Source: Avrilella dinanensis
GTDB lineage: Bacteria; Bacteroidota; Bacteroidia; Flavobacteriales; Flavobacteriaceae
Direction: 5' to 3'
Length of the DNA: 64,000 bases
NCBI RefSeq assembly: GCF_002807015.1
Contig: NZ_NIPO01000001.1
Span: 1,501,604 to 1,565,603, forward strand
The notes under the pieces are model-generated. The model saw nothing but the letters and a program-made list of their open reading frames with translations, ran no database searches and was not told where the DNA came from. Made by a program: the position numbers and the translations under genes. Below are positions 36,383 to 45,081 of this stretch, piece after piece; the stretch's first letter is position 1; each line of letters begins with the position of its first letter.

Positions 36383-37537
36383 ATGATGCAAATCATAGAA
36401 GTTAATAATCCAAAAACAGAAAAACAGTTCCTGGAAGTTCCTTTGTCTATTTATCAGAATGACAAAAAGTGGATAAGACCTTTGGACCAGGACATTAAAG
36501 CTGTTTTTGACCCGGATAAAAATAAAATATTACAGGAAGGCGGTTTACTCAAACGCTGGATTGTCAAACAAAATCAAACAATTGTGGGCAGAATCGCTGC
36601 TTTTGTCAACCCCAAATACAAGGAAAAACAACCGACGGGCGGAATTGGTTTTTTTGAATCAGTTGATAATCAGGAAGTAGCTGATTTGTTGTTTGATACC
36701 GCCAAAAACTGGTTGCAGCAACAAAGCATGAAAGCCATGGACGGACCTATCAATCTGGGCGAACGTGACCAGTGGTGGGGATTGTTGGTTGAAGGATTTT
36801 ACCCGCCGTTGTATCACATGAATTACAATCCGCCGTATTACCGGAAATTGTTTGAGAATTACGGTTTCCAAAATTATTTCAATCAAGAATGTTTTACTTT
36901 GCCTTTTGATGCGGAAATGTCTGACAGATTAAAATTTTTACATCAAAGAATAAAACGAACCGGAAAATACAAGGCGGAATACCTTAAAAAATCCAATATC
37001 GACAAATACGTTATGGATTTTGTGAGTATATATAACGACGCATGGGCAACGCATGGCGGTGGAAAACAACTGACTAAACAAGAAGGTTATAACATTTTCA
37101 AAGAAATGAAACCGGTTATTGATGAAAAACTGGTTTGGTTTGTTTATCACGAAAATCAACCGATTGCTTTTTGGGTAAATTTACCCGATTTGAATTATTA
37201 TTTCAAACGCTTAAACGGAAAATTTGGTTTGTGGCAGAAGCTAAAATTCCTGTATATGCTCAAATTTGTAAATAATCCAAAAGCTGTTGGAATTGTTTTT
37301 GGTGTTACACAAGCTTTTCAAGGTAGAGGAATTGAGGCTTTTATGATTATGGAGGGGCGGGAAACTATCAGAAAAGATTTGAATTACAATCAATACGAAA
37401 TGCAGTGGATTGGCGATTTTAACCCTAAAATGATAAAAATTGCTCATGAACTCGGAGCTACGGTCAACCGAAAATTAACTACTTACCGCTATATGATTGA
37501 CAAAAATATTCCTTTTGAAAGACACCGGATTCTGTGA
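36383..37537 (+). CDS. GNAT-like acyltransferase of unknown substrate
   Basis: 384 aa, cytoplasmic. The overall sequence (IIEVNNPKTEKQFLEVPLSIYQND, GPINLGERDQWWGLLVEGF, VTQAFQGRGIEAFMIMEG) resembles a double-GNAT-fold family of conserved Bacteroidota proteins; QGRGIEA could be the acetyl-CoA loop. The substrate is unknown. A second ATG one codon in is also possible as the start. The promoter is at the edge of the MITE-like element. Confidence 0.65.
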   Translation: MMQIIEVNNPKTEKQFLEVPLSIYQNDKKWIRPLDQDIKAVFDPDKNKILQEGGLLKRWIVKQNQTIVGRIAAFVNPKYKEKQPTGGIGFFESVDNQEVADLLFDTAKNWLQQQSMKAMDGPINLGERDQWWGLLVEGFYPPLYHMNYNPPYYRKLFENYGFQNYFNQECFTLPFDAEMSDRLKFLHQRIKRTGKYKAEYLKKSNIDKYVMDFVSIYNDAWATHGGGKQLTKQEGYNIFKEMKPVIDEKLVWFVYHENQPIAFWVNLPDLNYYFKRLNGKFGLWQKLKFLYMLKFVNNPKAVGIVFGVTQAFQGRGIEAFMIMEGRETIRKDLNYNQYEMQWIGDFNPKMIKIAHELGATVNRKLTTYRYMIDKNIPFERHRIL

Positions 37538-37588
37538 TTTTCAAACGTCATTATTATTTGGTAAATTTATCGTTTCAAACTTAAAAAA

Positions 37589-38005
37589 ATGGACAAAACC
37601 CAAATATTAGAATTGTGTAAAAACTTTTGCAAAAACACCTTAATGCAAACGTTAAATATTGAGTATATCGATGTTGGTGAGGATTTTCTGACAGCGAAAA
37701 TGCCTGTAAACTCAACGGTTCATCAACCAATGGGATTGTTGCACGGTGGAGCATCTGTGGCGTTGGCGGAAAGTGTAGGAAGTGCGGCTTCAATGTTGTT
37801 TGTGAATCCTGAGGAATATGAAGTACGTGGTATTGAAATTTCAGCCAATCACTTGAAAAGCAAACGTGAAGGTGAAGTTTTTGCGACTGCACGTATTATT
37901 CACAAAGGAAGTAAATTACATTTATGGGAAATAAAAATCACTGATGAAAACAATCAGCTGATTTCACTTTGTAAGCTAACCAATATGATTCTGCCTAAAA
38001 GATGA
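37589..38005 (+). CDS. menI: Hotdog-fold thioesterase, probable 1,4-dihydroxy-2-naphthoyl-CoA hydrolase
   Basis: 138 aa PaaI-type hotdog protein. The motif HQPMGLLHGGASVALAES (about 47-64) contains the conserved His-Gly-Gly and the catalytic acid. It overlaps the isochorismate synthase gene by 4 bases (ATGA), which points to the menaquinone step that releases 1,4-dihydroxy-2-naphthoate from CoA. The family also has other substrates, so the assignment leans on the neighbour. Confidence 0.82.
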   Translation: MDKTQILELCKNFCKNTLMQTLNIEYIDVGEDFLTAKMPVNSTVHQPMGLLHGGASVALAESVGSAASMLFVNPEEYEVRGIEISANHLKSKREGEVFATARIIHKGSKLHLWEIKITDENNQLISLCKLTNMILPKR

Positions 38006-39057
38006 TAGCGAAAATAAAAGAATGGCTTGATAAAGAACTGCCGTTTGTTGTTTATCGAAAACCTGATGAAACCATTCGCTACGGTTGGTTTCAGCAAGAT
38101 GATAAATTGAATGTTATCAGCGAATTAACCCAAAGTTGTTTTGTATTTGCACTGTTTGCTTCAGATGAAAAAGTCGTGTTTTTTCCGGACGATTGCCAGT
38201 TAATTTCGGACGATTCAGATTTTGAAGTTGCTTTTTCTCAGGAAAAAATACCTTTGGAAAACCCAAAAACCGATAAATTGTTTCATATTGAATTAGTTAC
38301 AAAAGGAATTAAGGCGATTCAATCTGTTACAATGGAAAAGGTGGTGCTTTCACGTCGGGAAGAAATCGCCGTTGACGAAAAAGACTATTCGGTTTATTTT
38401 CAACGTTTTTTAAAGAAATACCCGACCGCATTTGTGTATTGGTTTTACCACCCGAAAGTCGGAATGTGGTTAGGAGCAACACCCGAACAGTTGGTTAAAA
38501 TTACAGGTACAAAAGTAAAAACCGTCGCTTTGGCAGGAACGCAGTTGGACAAAGGATTTGATTTAAATCGAGTAATCTGGGGCGAAAAAGAACAAAAAGA
38601 ACAACAGATCGTCACTGATTTTATCGTTGATTCATTAAAACCTTTTGCTAAAAAAATTCATCAAACCGAACCTTTTACACATTGTGCAGGATCGTTATTG
38701 CATATCAAAACGGATATTGAAGCCGAATTATCTAATGAAGAAAAGGCTTACGAAGTGATAAAAAACTTGCATCCAACGCCAGCTTTGTGTGGATTTCCTA
38801 AAGATGTTTCCAAGGATTTTATTATTGCCAACGAAGGTTATGACCGTGAATATTACGGTGGATTTTTAGGCGAATGGAGATTTGACCATGGAGCAAAATC
38901 CCAAAACAGCGATTTGTTCGTAAATTTGCGGTGCATGAAGATTGAAGGAAACAAAGTGTATTTATTTTTAGGTGGTGGAATTAACAAAGACAGCGACCCT
39001 GAAAGCGAATACAATGAAACGGTAAACAAAAGTAAAACAGTAAAAAGCATTTTATAA
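38002..39057 (+). CDS. menF: Isochorismate synthase (chorismate-binding enzyme)
   Basis: 351 aa, somewhat shorter than enterobacterial MenF. The chorismate-binding core is seen in WLGATPEQLVKI, VKTVALAGT, LHPTPALCGFPKD and GFLGEWRF. It turns chorismate into isochorismate, the first step towards menaquinone, which fits the quinone need of complex I in this window. The gene starts inside the thioesterase stop. Other menaquinone genes are not in the window. Confidence 0.9.
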   Translation: MIAKIKEWLDKELPFVVYRKPDETIRYGWFQQDDKLNVISELTQSCFVFALFASDEKVVFFPDDCQLISDDSDFEVAFSQEKIPLENPKTDKLFHIELVTKGIKAIQSVTMEKVVLSRREEIAVDEKDYSVYFQRFLKKYPTAFVYWFYHPKVGMWLGATPEQLVKITGTKVKTVALAGTQLDKGFDLNRVIWGEKEQKEQQIVTDFIVDSLKPFAKKIHQTEPFTHCAGSLLHIKTDIEAELSNEEKAYEVIKNLHPTPALCGFPKDVSKDFIIANEGYDREYYGGFLGEWRFDHGAKSQNSDLFVNLRCMKIEGNKVYLFLGGGINKDSDPESEYNETVNKSKTVKSIL

Positions 39058-39105
39058 ACTATCTTTCAAACAGATAGGTAAGGTGTAGAACAAAATAAAC
39101 AATAG

Positions 39106-39825
39106 ATGAAATTAGATATATTAGCATTTGGTGCCCACCCCGATGATGTAGAATTGGGCTGTGGAGCCACGGTTGCAAAAGAAATTTCTTTAGGAAAAAA
39201 AGTTGGAATTGTAGATTTAACCCGCGGCGAACTGGGAACGCGTGGTTCGGCGGAAATTCGCGATATGGAAGCGGCTAAAGCAGCAGAAATTCTGGGTGTT
39301 GCTGTTCGGGAAAATTTACGTTTTCGTGACGGGTTCTTTGTTAACGATGAAACACATCAGTTGGAAATCATTAAAATGATTCGAAAATATCGTCCCGAAA
39401 TCGTATTGTGCAATGCCATTGACGACCGCCATATCGACCACGGAAAAGGAAGTAAATTGGTTTCAGATGCATGTTTTTTGTCGGGTTTACGCAGAATTGA
39501 AACAAAAATAGACGGAGGAATAGTGCAGGAGGCTTGGCGCCCAAAGTTGGTGTATCATTATATTCAGTGGAAAAATATCGAGCCTGATTTTGTGGTAGAT
39601 GTAACCGGATTTATGGATAAAAAAATAGATGCAGTAATGGCTTACAGCTCACAATTTTACGACCCGAATTCCAACGAACCGGTTTCACCAATTGCTACAA
39701 AAAACTTTACGGAAAGCATTGAATATCGTGCGAAAGACCTTGGACGACTAATTTTTTCAGATTATGCAGAAGGCTTTACCGTAGAAAGATATGTGGCGGT
39801 CAATAGCTTAGGAAATTTGATATAA
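39106..39825 (+). CDS. bshB1: Bacillithiol biosynthesis deacetylase BshB1
   Basis: 239 aa LmbE/PIG-L zinc deacetylase. The metal-binding GAHPDDVELG (His11, Asp13, Asp14) and IDDRHIDHGKG are intact, and the Gly-Thr-Arg-Gly-Ser segment is as in BshB. It removes the acetyl group from GlcNAc-malate, so the organism probably uses bacillithiol as its low-molecular-weight thiol. The gene is 48 bases after menF and before the tRNA-His pair. Confidence 0.93.
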   Translation: MKLDILAFGAHPDDVELGCGATVAKEISLGKKVGIVDLTRGELGTRGSAEIRDMEAAKAAEILGVAVRENLRFRDGFFVNDETHQLEIIKMIRKYRPEIVLCNAIDDRHIDHGKGSKLVSDACFLSGLRRIETKIDGGIVQEAWRPKLVYHYIQWKNIEPDFVVDVTGFMDKKIDAVMAYSSQFYDPNSNEPVSPIATKNFTESIEYRAKDLGRLIFSDYAEGFTVERYVAVNSLGNLI

Positions 39826-39840
39826 AATTCAAAAAAAATG

Positions 39841-39871
39841 TTTGTGCATAGTTGATAAATCTGTATATTTG
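39841..39871 (+). promoter_or_regulatory. Consensus promoter of the tRNA-His pair
   Basis: TTTG (39841-39844), 19 bases, TATATTTG (39864-39871): an exact Bacteroidota housekeeping promoter, 19 bases before the first tRNA. Confidence 0.85.
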
Positions 39872-39890
39872 CACTCGTTAATAAAACACG

Positions 39891-39964
<74 letters not shown>

Positions 39965-40000
39965 CAAAAAGCTCAGAGTTGGCTTTTAACACTCTACACG

Positions 40001-40074
<74 letters not shown>

Positions 40075-40075
40075 C

Positions 40076-40108
40076 AAAAAGCGATTCAGTAATGAGTCGC
40101 TTTTTTTG
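40076..40108 (+). terminator. Terminator of the tRNA-His operon
   Basis: AAAAGCGATTC and GAGTCGCTTTT pair (one G-T) and are followed by seven T. Confidence 0.85.
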
Positions 40109-40134
40109 TTATATTTATAATCTAATGAAAACTA

Positions 40135-41493
40135 TTATACCGTCATAGAAAAAATACGTGTTTCGGGCTGGTTACGAAGCATTCTCAGGTCAAAAGCCAT
40201 GGCTACATTTCGGGTAAAAGCCTTTCCTTTTTCTGTGATTTTAATTGAGTTTTCTCCGATTTCAATCAGGTTATCTTTTTCCATTTCTTTGAGTTGTTGC
40301 AAAGTGTTTTTCATTTCGGGTACGAAAGTATGGTCGTTCCAATTTATTTCCATGCGGCACATCAAATTGAGAATATGTTTACGAATAACTAAATCTTCTT
40401 CATTAAGAATATGTCCGCGAAAAACAGGAATTTCTCCGTTTTCAACTCTTTTCTGGTAATCTTCCACCGTTTTCTCATTTTGGGCAAAAGCATACCATGA
40501 ATCTGATATAGCACTCATGCCCAAACCAATCATCAATTGGGTTTTACTGGAAGTGTAACCCATAAAATTACGATGAATTTTTCCGTTGATTAGCGATTGA
40601 TACAATTCATCTTCTGGCAGGGAAAAATGATCCATTCCTACTTCGATATATCCCAGTTTTTCAAAGAGTTTTTTGCCGTTTTCATACAATTTTCTTTTTT
40701 CTTCGCCATTGGGTAAATCGTTTTCGTCAAATCCACGCTGTCCGACGCCTTTTATCCACGGCACATGGGCATAAGAATAAAAAGCCAGCCGGTCGGGTTG
40801 CAGTTCCATTGTTTTTCGGATAGTAAATTCCATTTTTTCCATAGTCTGGAAGGGAAGCCCGAACACCAAATCGTGCGAAACGCTCGCATAACCGATTTCT
40901 CTTGCCCATTCGGTTACTTTTTTTACTGTTTCAAAAGGTTGTACACGGTTGATGGCTTGTTGCACCTGTAAATCATAATCCTGCACGCCAAAACTACATC
41001 GTCTGAGACCTAAATCGTACAGAGCCTGCAAATGCTCTCTGCTTGTATTATTAGGGTGTCCCTCAAAAGAAAAATCAGGGTTTTCGGCAATTTCTGCTTT
41101 AGAAAAAATCTCTGTCAATAACCAAGTCAGGTTTTCCGGAGAAAAAAATGTGGGTGTTCCTCCGCCCAGGTGCAATTCTTTAATCAGCGGTTTTTCGTCA
41201 AATAAATTCAGGTACAAATTCCATTCTTTCAGCACAGTTTCGATGTATGGCTTTTCCACTTCATGCCGTTTGGTAATTCTTTTGTGGCATGCACAAAATG
41301 TACATAAACTTTCGCAAAACGGCAGATGTATATATAAAGAAATACCTTCGTCCCGATTACTTTCTCGAAATGATTGGGTAACTGATTTTTTCCATAATTC
41401 GGTATTGAAATTACTTTCGTCCCAATACGGAACAGTAGGATAGGAGGTGTATCTTGGTCCGGGAATGTTGTATTTGTCGATTAAAGAATTCAT
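40135..41493 (-). CDS. hemN: Oxygen-independent coproporphyrinogen III oxidase
   Basis: 452 aa radical SAM enzyme of anaerobic haem synthesis. The cluster motif is Cys60-x3-Cys64-x2-Cys67 with Cys69 after it (PFCESLCTFCACHK), the true HemN signature rather than that of HemW/HemZ-like proteins. LGGGTPTFF and the N-terminal PGPRYTSYPTVPYW are also HemN-specific. A TAAATTTG element lies only 5 bases before the ATG, so a leaderless transcript is possible. Confidence 0.94.
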   Translation of the reverse strand: MNSLIDKYNIPGPRYTSYPTVPYWDESNFNTELWKKSVTQSFRESNRDEGISLYIHLPFCESLCTFCACHKRITKRHEVEKPYIETVLKEWNLYLNLFDEKPLIKELHLGGGTPTFFSPENLTWLLTEIFSKAEIAENPDFSFEGHPNNTSREHLQALYDLGLRRCSFGVQDYDLQVQQAINRVQPFETVKKVTEWAREIGYASVSHDLVFGLPFQTMEKMEFTIRKTMELQPDRLAFYSYAHVPWIKGVGQRGFDENDLPNGEEKRKLYENGKKLFEKLGYIEVGMDHFSLPEDELYQSLINGKIHRNFMGYTSSKTQLMIGLGMSAISDSWYAFAQNEKTVEDYQKRVENGEIPVFRGHILNEEDLVIRKHILNLMCRMEINWNDHTFVPEMKNTLQQLKEMEKDNLIEIGENSIKITEKGKAFTRNVAMAFDLRMLRNQPETRIFSMTV

Positions 41494-41522
41494 AACACAA
41501 ATTTAGTCATATTTCAGCATAA

Positions 41523-41552
41523 AAAAGCTGTTTCATGTAAAGAAACAGCTTT
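41523..41552 (-). terminator. Terminator of the 132-aa secreted protein gene
   Basis: AAAGCTGTTTC and GAAACAGCTTT arms; on the minus strand six T follow. It lies 27 bases after the stop at 41580. Confidence 0.8.
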
Positions 41553-41579
41553 GTGAAATTTAGAATAATCCGCTGATAA

Positions 41580-41978
41580 TTATTTTTGTTTATCGTCTAT
41601 GTTGTTGCCCTGTTGGTCATCATTGATAAAATCATTGACACTTCGCACTACCTGCGTGAGCATTTGTCTTTTGTTTTTAGCATAATCCTGAACATAAAAC
41701 GAAGTTTTGTTAGGCAAAGTAGCAATGTCAGAGGTCAGTTGCCGGTCGCCGATATTCACTCTGATTCCGATAACCGCTTCGTCCGGAATATTAGCAAAGG
41801 CATCTGTGAGGTTTTCCTCCCAATCAAAATTTTTCAAATCAATAGGACGGTCAGCATCAATGGTCATAACCACTGTTTTTATCTCATTGACAATTTCTGT
41901 GTCGGTTTTTACTTCTTGTGCAAAAGCCGTTCCGGTCAGCAAGAGAGCTGTTGTAAGTGATAATACTGTTTTTCTCAT
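41580..41978 (-). CDS. Small periplasmic protein of unknown function
   Basis: 132 aa. Signal peptide 1-20 (LLTGTAFAQ). The mature part begins with a TDTEIVNEIKTVVMTI helix and has a possible beta hairpin (VIGIRVNIGDRQL), then a helical, Asn/Asp-rich end. No known domain recognised. Single gene with its own terminator, between hemN and a small lipoprotein gene. Confidence 0.7.
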   Translation of the reverse strand: MRKTVLSLTTALLLTGTAFAQEVKTDTEIVNEIKTVVMTIDADRPIDLKNFDWEENLTDAFANIPDEAVIGIRVNIGDRQLTSDIATLPNKTSFYVQDYAKNKRQMLTQVVRSVNDFINDDQQGNNIDDKQK

Positions 41979-42072
41979 AACTTTTGGGTTTTATTCCATA
42001 AATATATGAAAAAAAATATAAACTGATAAATTATGCAATAAAAATCATTGTCAGGTTTTGCTAATCAGTATC

Positions 42073-42447
42073 TTAATTATTTACTTTCTTAATCACGCCC
42101 CGTTGTTTTTCTGTTTCGCCCACAAGTCCGTATTCAAAAGTGTATTCATCTCCGTTGGTTTTTAGTATTTTTATGTGAACCCCTTTTCGTTCTGCCATAT
42201 TTTTAGGATTTATTTTTTGTAAAATATATTCGCAATCGTTAATCCACCGGATAGATGCCGTGTCGGTTTTACCCATATAAGTTTCTATTTCGATAGAATC
42301 GTTTCGGATAAAAGTAGATTGATGATTTTCGCCATTAATTTCCTGTTCAAAAAGGAAAGTACCGGTTTTAAAATCGTTACAATTTTTTTCCTGCTGATAA
42401 CAGGCAGTCAGCAAAAAAGCTAAAGGTAAAGCGTAAAACAGTTTCAT
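42073..42447 (-). CDS. Small lipoprotein of unknown function
   Basis: 124 aa. Lipobox FLLTAC at residues 11-16. The rest looks like a lipocalin-like beta structure: FKTGTFLFEQEING, RNDSIEIETYMGKTDTASIRWINDCEY. Similar small lipoproteins in Flavobacteriaceae have, as I recall, sometimes been mislabelled as topoisomerase IV. It overlaps the upstream membrane-protein gene by 4 bases and belongs to the murQ unit. Confidence 0.75.
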   Translation of the reverse strand: MKLFYALPLAFLLTACYQQEKNCNDFKTGTFLFEQEINGENHQSTFIRNDSIEIETYMGKTDTASIRWINDCEYILQKINPKNMAERKGVHIKILKTNGDEYTFEYGLVGETEKQRGVIKKVNN

Positions 42448-42689
42448 TCAGATTTATTTTTATCGTTAAAAATTCCCTTTACGATGCCTCTGAGCCCCAT
42501 AAAAAACCATAGCATGGCAAACAAGCAAATGGCTATTCCGGCAGCAAGCACATAATAATAGTAGGGGTGGGTTTGGTTTTTGAAAGATGAATTTATAATA
42601 ATGGGACCCACAAACATTAACGGCATTGCCAAGGCGACTTTTCTAAAGCCTTTCATCATTGTTTCTTTATCAATTTGCGGTGTACTCAT
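42444..42689 (-). CDS. Small membrane protein, DUF6095-like
   Basis: 81 aa with two membrane helices (ALAMPLMFVGPIIINSSF and YVLAAGIAICLFAMLWFF). It resembles DUF6095, a family of unknown function found beside murQ in Flavobacteriaceae. It overlaps murQ and the lipoprotein gene by 4 bases each, which indicates translational coupling in one operon. Confidence 0.75.
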   Translation of the reverse strand: MSTPQIDKETMMKGFRKVALAMPLMFVGPIIINSSFKNQTHPYYYYVLAAGIAICLFAMLWFFMGLRGIVKGIFNDKNKSE

Positions 42690-43498
42690 TTTTGATATGC
42701 TTTTATGGCTTCCCGAACATTTCGGTGTTTTTCAATCAGTTCTTTAGCCGTATTTTCATCAACCGACAGTTCCTCCATCAGCATCTTTTCGGCACGATTA
42801 ACCAGCTTGTTATTAGACAATTTCATATCTACCATTTTGTTACCTTTCACTCTGCCAAGCTGAATCATTACGGTGGTTGAAATCATATTTAAAATTAATT
42901 TTTGAGCAGTTCCGGCTTTCATTCTTGAGCTTCCGGTAACAACTTCCGGACCGACGACTACTTCCATCGGGAAATCAGCATGTTGAGCCACCGGACTTCC
43001 CGGGTTACAGGTAATACACGCCGTCGGAATATTATTTTCCTGACAAAATTGCAGTCCGCCCAACACATAAGGTGTCGTGCCGGAAGCAGCAATTCCGATA
43101 ACAAAATCTTTATCGCTGATATGATAGGCCTGCAAGTCTTTGACCGCATTTTCAGCGTAATCTTCTGCATTTTCCACTGCTTTTCGGATAGCCGTGTCGC
43201 CACCCGCAATCAGTCCGATAACCCAATCGTCAGACACGCCGAATGTAGGTGGACACTCAGAAGCATCAACAATTCCTAATCGTCCGGACGTTCCTGCACC
43301 GATATAAAACAACCGTCCTCCGTTTTGCATTTGCTTAACGACCGACTGTACCGCTTTTTCTATATTCGGAATGATTTTCTGAACAGCTGCTGGCACCGTC
43401 TGATCTTCCCGGTTAATGATGGTCAGCAGCTCATTTACCGATTTTTTTTCTAAATCCTGATATCTCGATTCGGATTCTGTTATCTTTTCAAAAGCCAT
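42686..43498 (-). CDS. murQ: N-acetylmuramic acid 6-phosphate etherase
   Basis: 270 aa SIS-domain enzyme that cleaves the lactyl ether of MurNAc-6-phosphate in cell-wall recycling. IGAGTSGRLG, DASECPPTFG and the catalytic Glu in NAEDYAENA-type context are present. The start is ATG 43498 (MAFEK); the longer frame starts with TTG inside the -7 element. First gene of a three-gene operon with DUF6095-like and lipoprotein genes. Confidence 0.93.
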   Translation of the reverse strand: MAFEKITESESRYQDLEKKSVNELLTIINREDQTVPAAVQKIIPNIEKAVQSVVKQMQNGGRLFYIGAGTSGRLGIVDASECPPTFGVSDDWVIGLIAGGDTAIRKAVENAEDYAENAVKDLQAYHISDKDFVIGIAASGTTPYVLGGLQFCQENNIPTACITCNPGSPVAQHADFPMEVVVGPEVVTGSSRMKAGTAQKLILNMISTTVMIQLGRVKGNKMVDMKLSNNKLVNRAEKMLMEELSVDENTAKELIEKHRNVREAIKAYQK

Positions 43499-43516
43499 AT
43501 TTGTGCTGTTTCTTCG

Positions 43517-43524
43517 CAAATATA
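43517..43524 (-). promoter_or_regulatory. -7 promoter element of murQ
   Basis: Minus strand TATATTTG, 18 bases before the murQ ATG. MITE-like copy B starts 10 bases further upstream, so the -33 region falls within it. Confidence 0.55.
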
Positions 43525-43534
43525 CAGAGAATTT

Positions 43535-43624
43535 TAGAGCCTGTTTAGATTTGTATTGTAAAAATGTTTATAGATTATTTTTGAGGCGGAACAAATTATT
43601 AGATAAATTTTAAACAGGCTCTTA
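43535..43624. mobile_element. MITE-like element, copy B (90 bp, internal deletion)
   Basis: Left end TAGAGCCTGTTTAGATTTG and right end AATTTTAAACAGGCTCTTA match copy A, but about 76 interior bases are missing. In copy A the deletion endpoints both carry AACAA, so loss between short direct repeats explains it. The element fills the space between the divergent murQ and rnpB promoters. Confidence 0.8.
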
Positions 43625-43646
43625 GACATTTAACGACATAAATATC

Positions 43647-43654
43647 TACCTTTG
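43647..43654 (+). promoter_or_regulatory. -7 promoter element of rnpB
   Basis: TACCTTTG fits TAnnTTTG just before the RNase P RNA. The -33 position is at the edge of MITE-like copy B. Confidence 0.55.
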
Positions 43655-43656
43655 CG

Positions 43657-43959
43657 GCGAGCAGGCAGCCTTATCGCTGGCTACGGTCAGAGGAAAGTCC
43701 GGGCACCACAGAACAGCATAGCGGATAACATCCGCCGGTTGTAAAACCAGGACAAGTGCAACAGAAAGAATGTACAGGTAATGCTGTAGTGAAATCAGGT
43801 AAACTCTATGCGGTGAAATGCCATGTAAACCAATGTTTGAGGGCTGTTCGCCTGATGTTGGAGGGTAGGCAGATTGAGCGTTGGAGTAATCCTCCGCCTA
43901 GATAAATGATAAGGGATTCGTCACGACGGATTACAGAACCCGGCTTATTGCCTGCTTTT
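43657..43959 (+). ncRNA. rnpB: RNase P RNA
   Basis: The conserved GAGGAAAGTCCGGGC near the 5' end and ACAGAACCCGGCTTAT near the 3' end are diagnostic, and GAGCAGGCA at the start pairs with TGCCTGCTT at the end (helix P1). Length of about 300 bases is that of a type A RNA. It processes the 5' ends of tRNA precursors. Ends are estimated from helix P1. It is bracketed by inverted copies of the MITE-like end. Confidence 0.93.
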
Positions 43960-44002
43960 ATTTTTATAACTTCCTTATAATTTATATCAATTAAGGATCT
44001 GC

Positions 44003-44040
44003 GTAAACATTTTTACCATACAAATTTAAACAGGCTCTAA
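44003..44040. mobile_element. MITE-like element, copy C (single inverted end)
   Basis: The reverse complement (TTAGAGCCTGTTTAAATT...) matches the left end of copy B over about 37 bases with two mismatches. No partner end is found on its other side, so it is a remnant or half of a structure that encloses rnpB. Confidence 0.75.
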
Positions 44041-44077
44041 TATTTTCATACTTTTACGGGTTATAATTAACAATAAA

Positions 44078-45073
44078 ATGAATTACTCTGTAATTATACC
44101 TGTATATAATCGTCCGGACGAAATTGATGAGTTGCTAAAGAGCTTGTTAAGTCAAACCTATCAGTCAGATTTTGAGGTAGTTGTTGTAGAAGACGGTTCG
44201 CAGACCGATTGTCGGAATATAGTTGAAAAATATCTCGACCGATTAAATGTTTCTTATTATTACAAAGACAACAGTGGTCCCGGCGATTCTAGAAACTACG
44301 GAATGCGTAAGGCAAAAGGCGATTATTTTATCATATTTGATTCCGATTGTATCATTCCAGCTGATTATTTGGAACAAGTGGAACAATCTTTGCAGGCAGA
44401 ATATGTAGATTGTTTTGGCGGTCCGGACGCAGCTTTGCCTTCGTTCAGCGATGTACAAAAAGCCATTGATTATACCATGACATCGGTATTAACGACTGGT
44501 GGCATACGCGGCGCGTCAGAGAAGATAGGCAAGTTTCAACCGCGGAGTTTCAATATGGGAATTTCCCGGAAAGCATTTGAAGTTTCAGGTGGATTTGGCA
44601 AAATACACCCCGGAGAAGACCCCGATTTGAGTATCCGATTGTGGAAATCAGGGTTTGAAACCAAATTGATTCCGCAAGCATTCGTTTACCACAAACGACG
44701 AATCGATTGGAAGAAATTCTTTGTTCAGGTAAATAAATTCGGGAAAGCCCGTCCGATTTTAGACGCATGGCACCCCGAATACAAAAAGGTTACTTATTGG
44801 TTTCCATTGCTGTTTATCAGCGGGTTGATAGTTTCATTACTGTTGGTTTTGGCTGGATTTTATATTCCGTTTTGCCTTTATGTCTGCTATTTTTTAATAT
44901 TGTTTGCAGATGCGTGGATAAAAACAAAATCACTTCGGGTAGCTATGTTGAGCGTTCGGGCCTGTATTACACAATTTTACGGCTATGCAAAAGGATTTGC
45001 CAAAGCGAAATATTATGTAAGATTATTGGGCAAAAATCCGGAAGAAGCTATGCCTGAAATGTTTTTTAAATAA
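44078..45073 (+). CDS. Glycosyltransferase family 2, membrane-anchored
   Basis: 331 aa. GT-A fold with MNYSVIIPVYNRPDEIDELL at the start, VVVVEDGS and the metal-binding DSDC (about residue 88); GEDPDLSIRLW carries the likely catalytic acid. Two membrane helices lie near residues 240-285. It transfers a sugar to a lipid or polysaccharide acceptor; the substrate is unknown. coaE starts 8 bases after its stop. Confidence 0.88.
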   Translation: MNYSVIIPVYNRPDEIDELLKSLLSQTYQSDFEVVVVEDGSQTDCRNIVEKYLDRLNVSYYYKDNSGPGDSRNYGMRKAKGDYFIIFDSDCIIPADYLEQVEQSLQAEYVDCFGGPDAALPSFSDVQKAIDYTMTSVLTTGGIRGASEKIGKFQPRSFNMGISRKAFEVSGGFGKIHPGEDPDLSIRLWKSGFETKLIPQAFVYHKRRIDWKKFFVQVNKFGKARPILDAWHPEYKKVTYWFPLLFISGLIVSLLLVLAGFYIPFCLYVCYFLILFADAWIKTKSLRVAMLSVRACITQFYGYAKGFAKAKYYVRLLGKNPEEAMPEMFFK

Positions 45074-45081
45074 GTATAATT

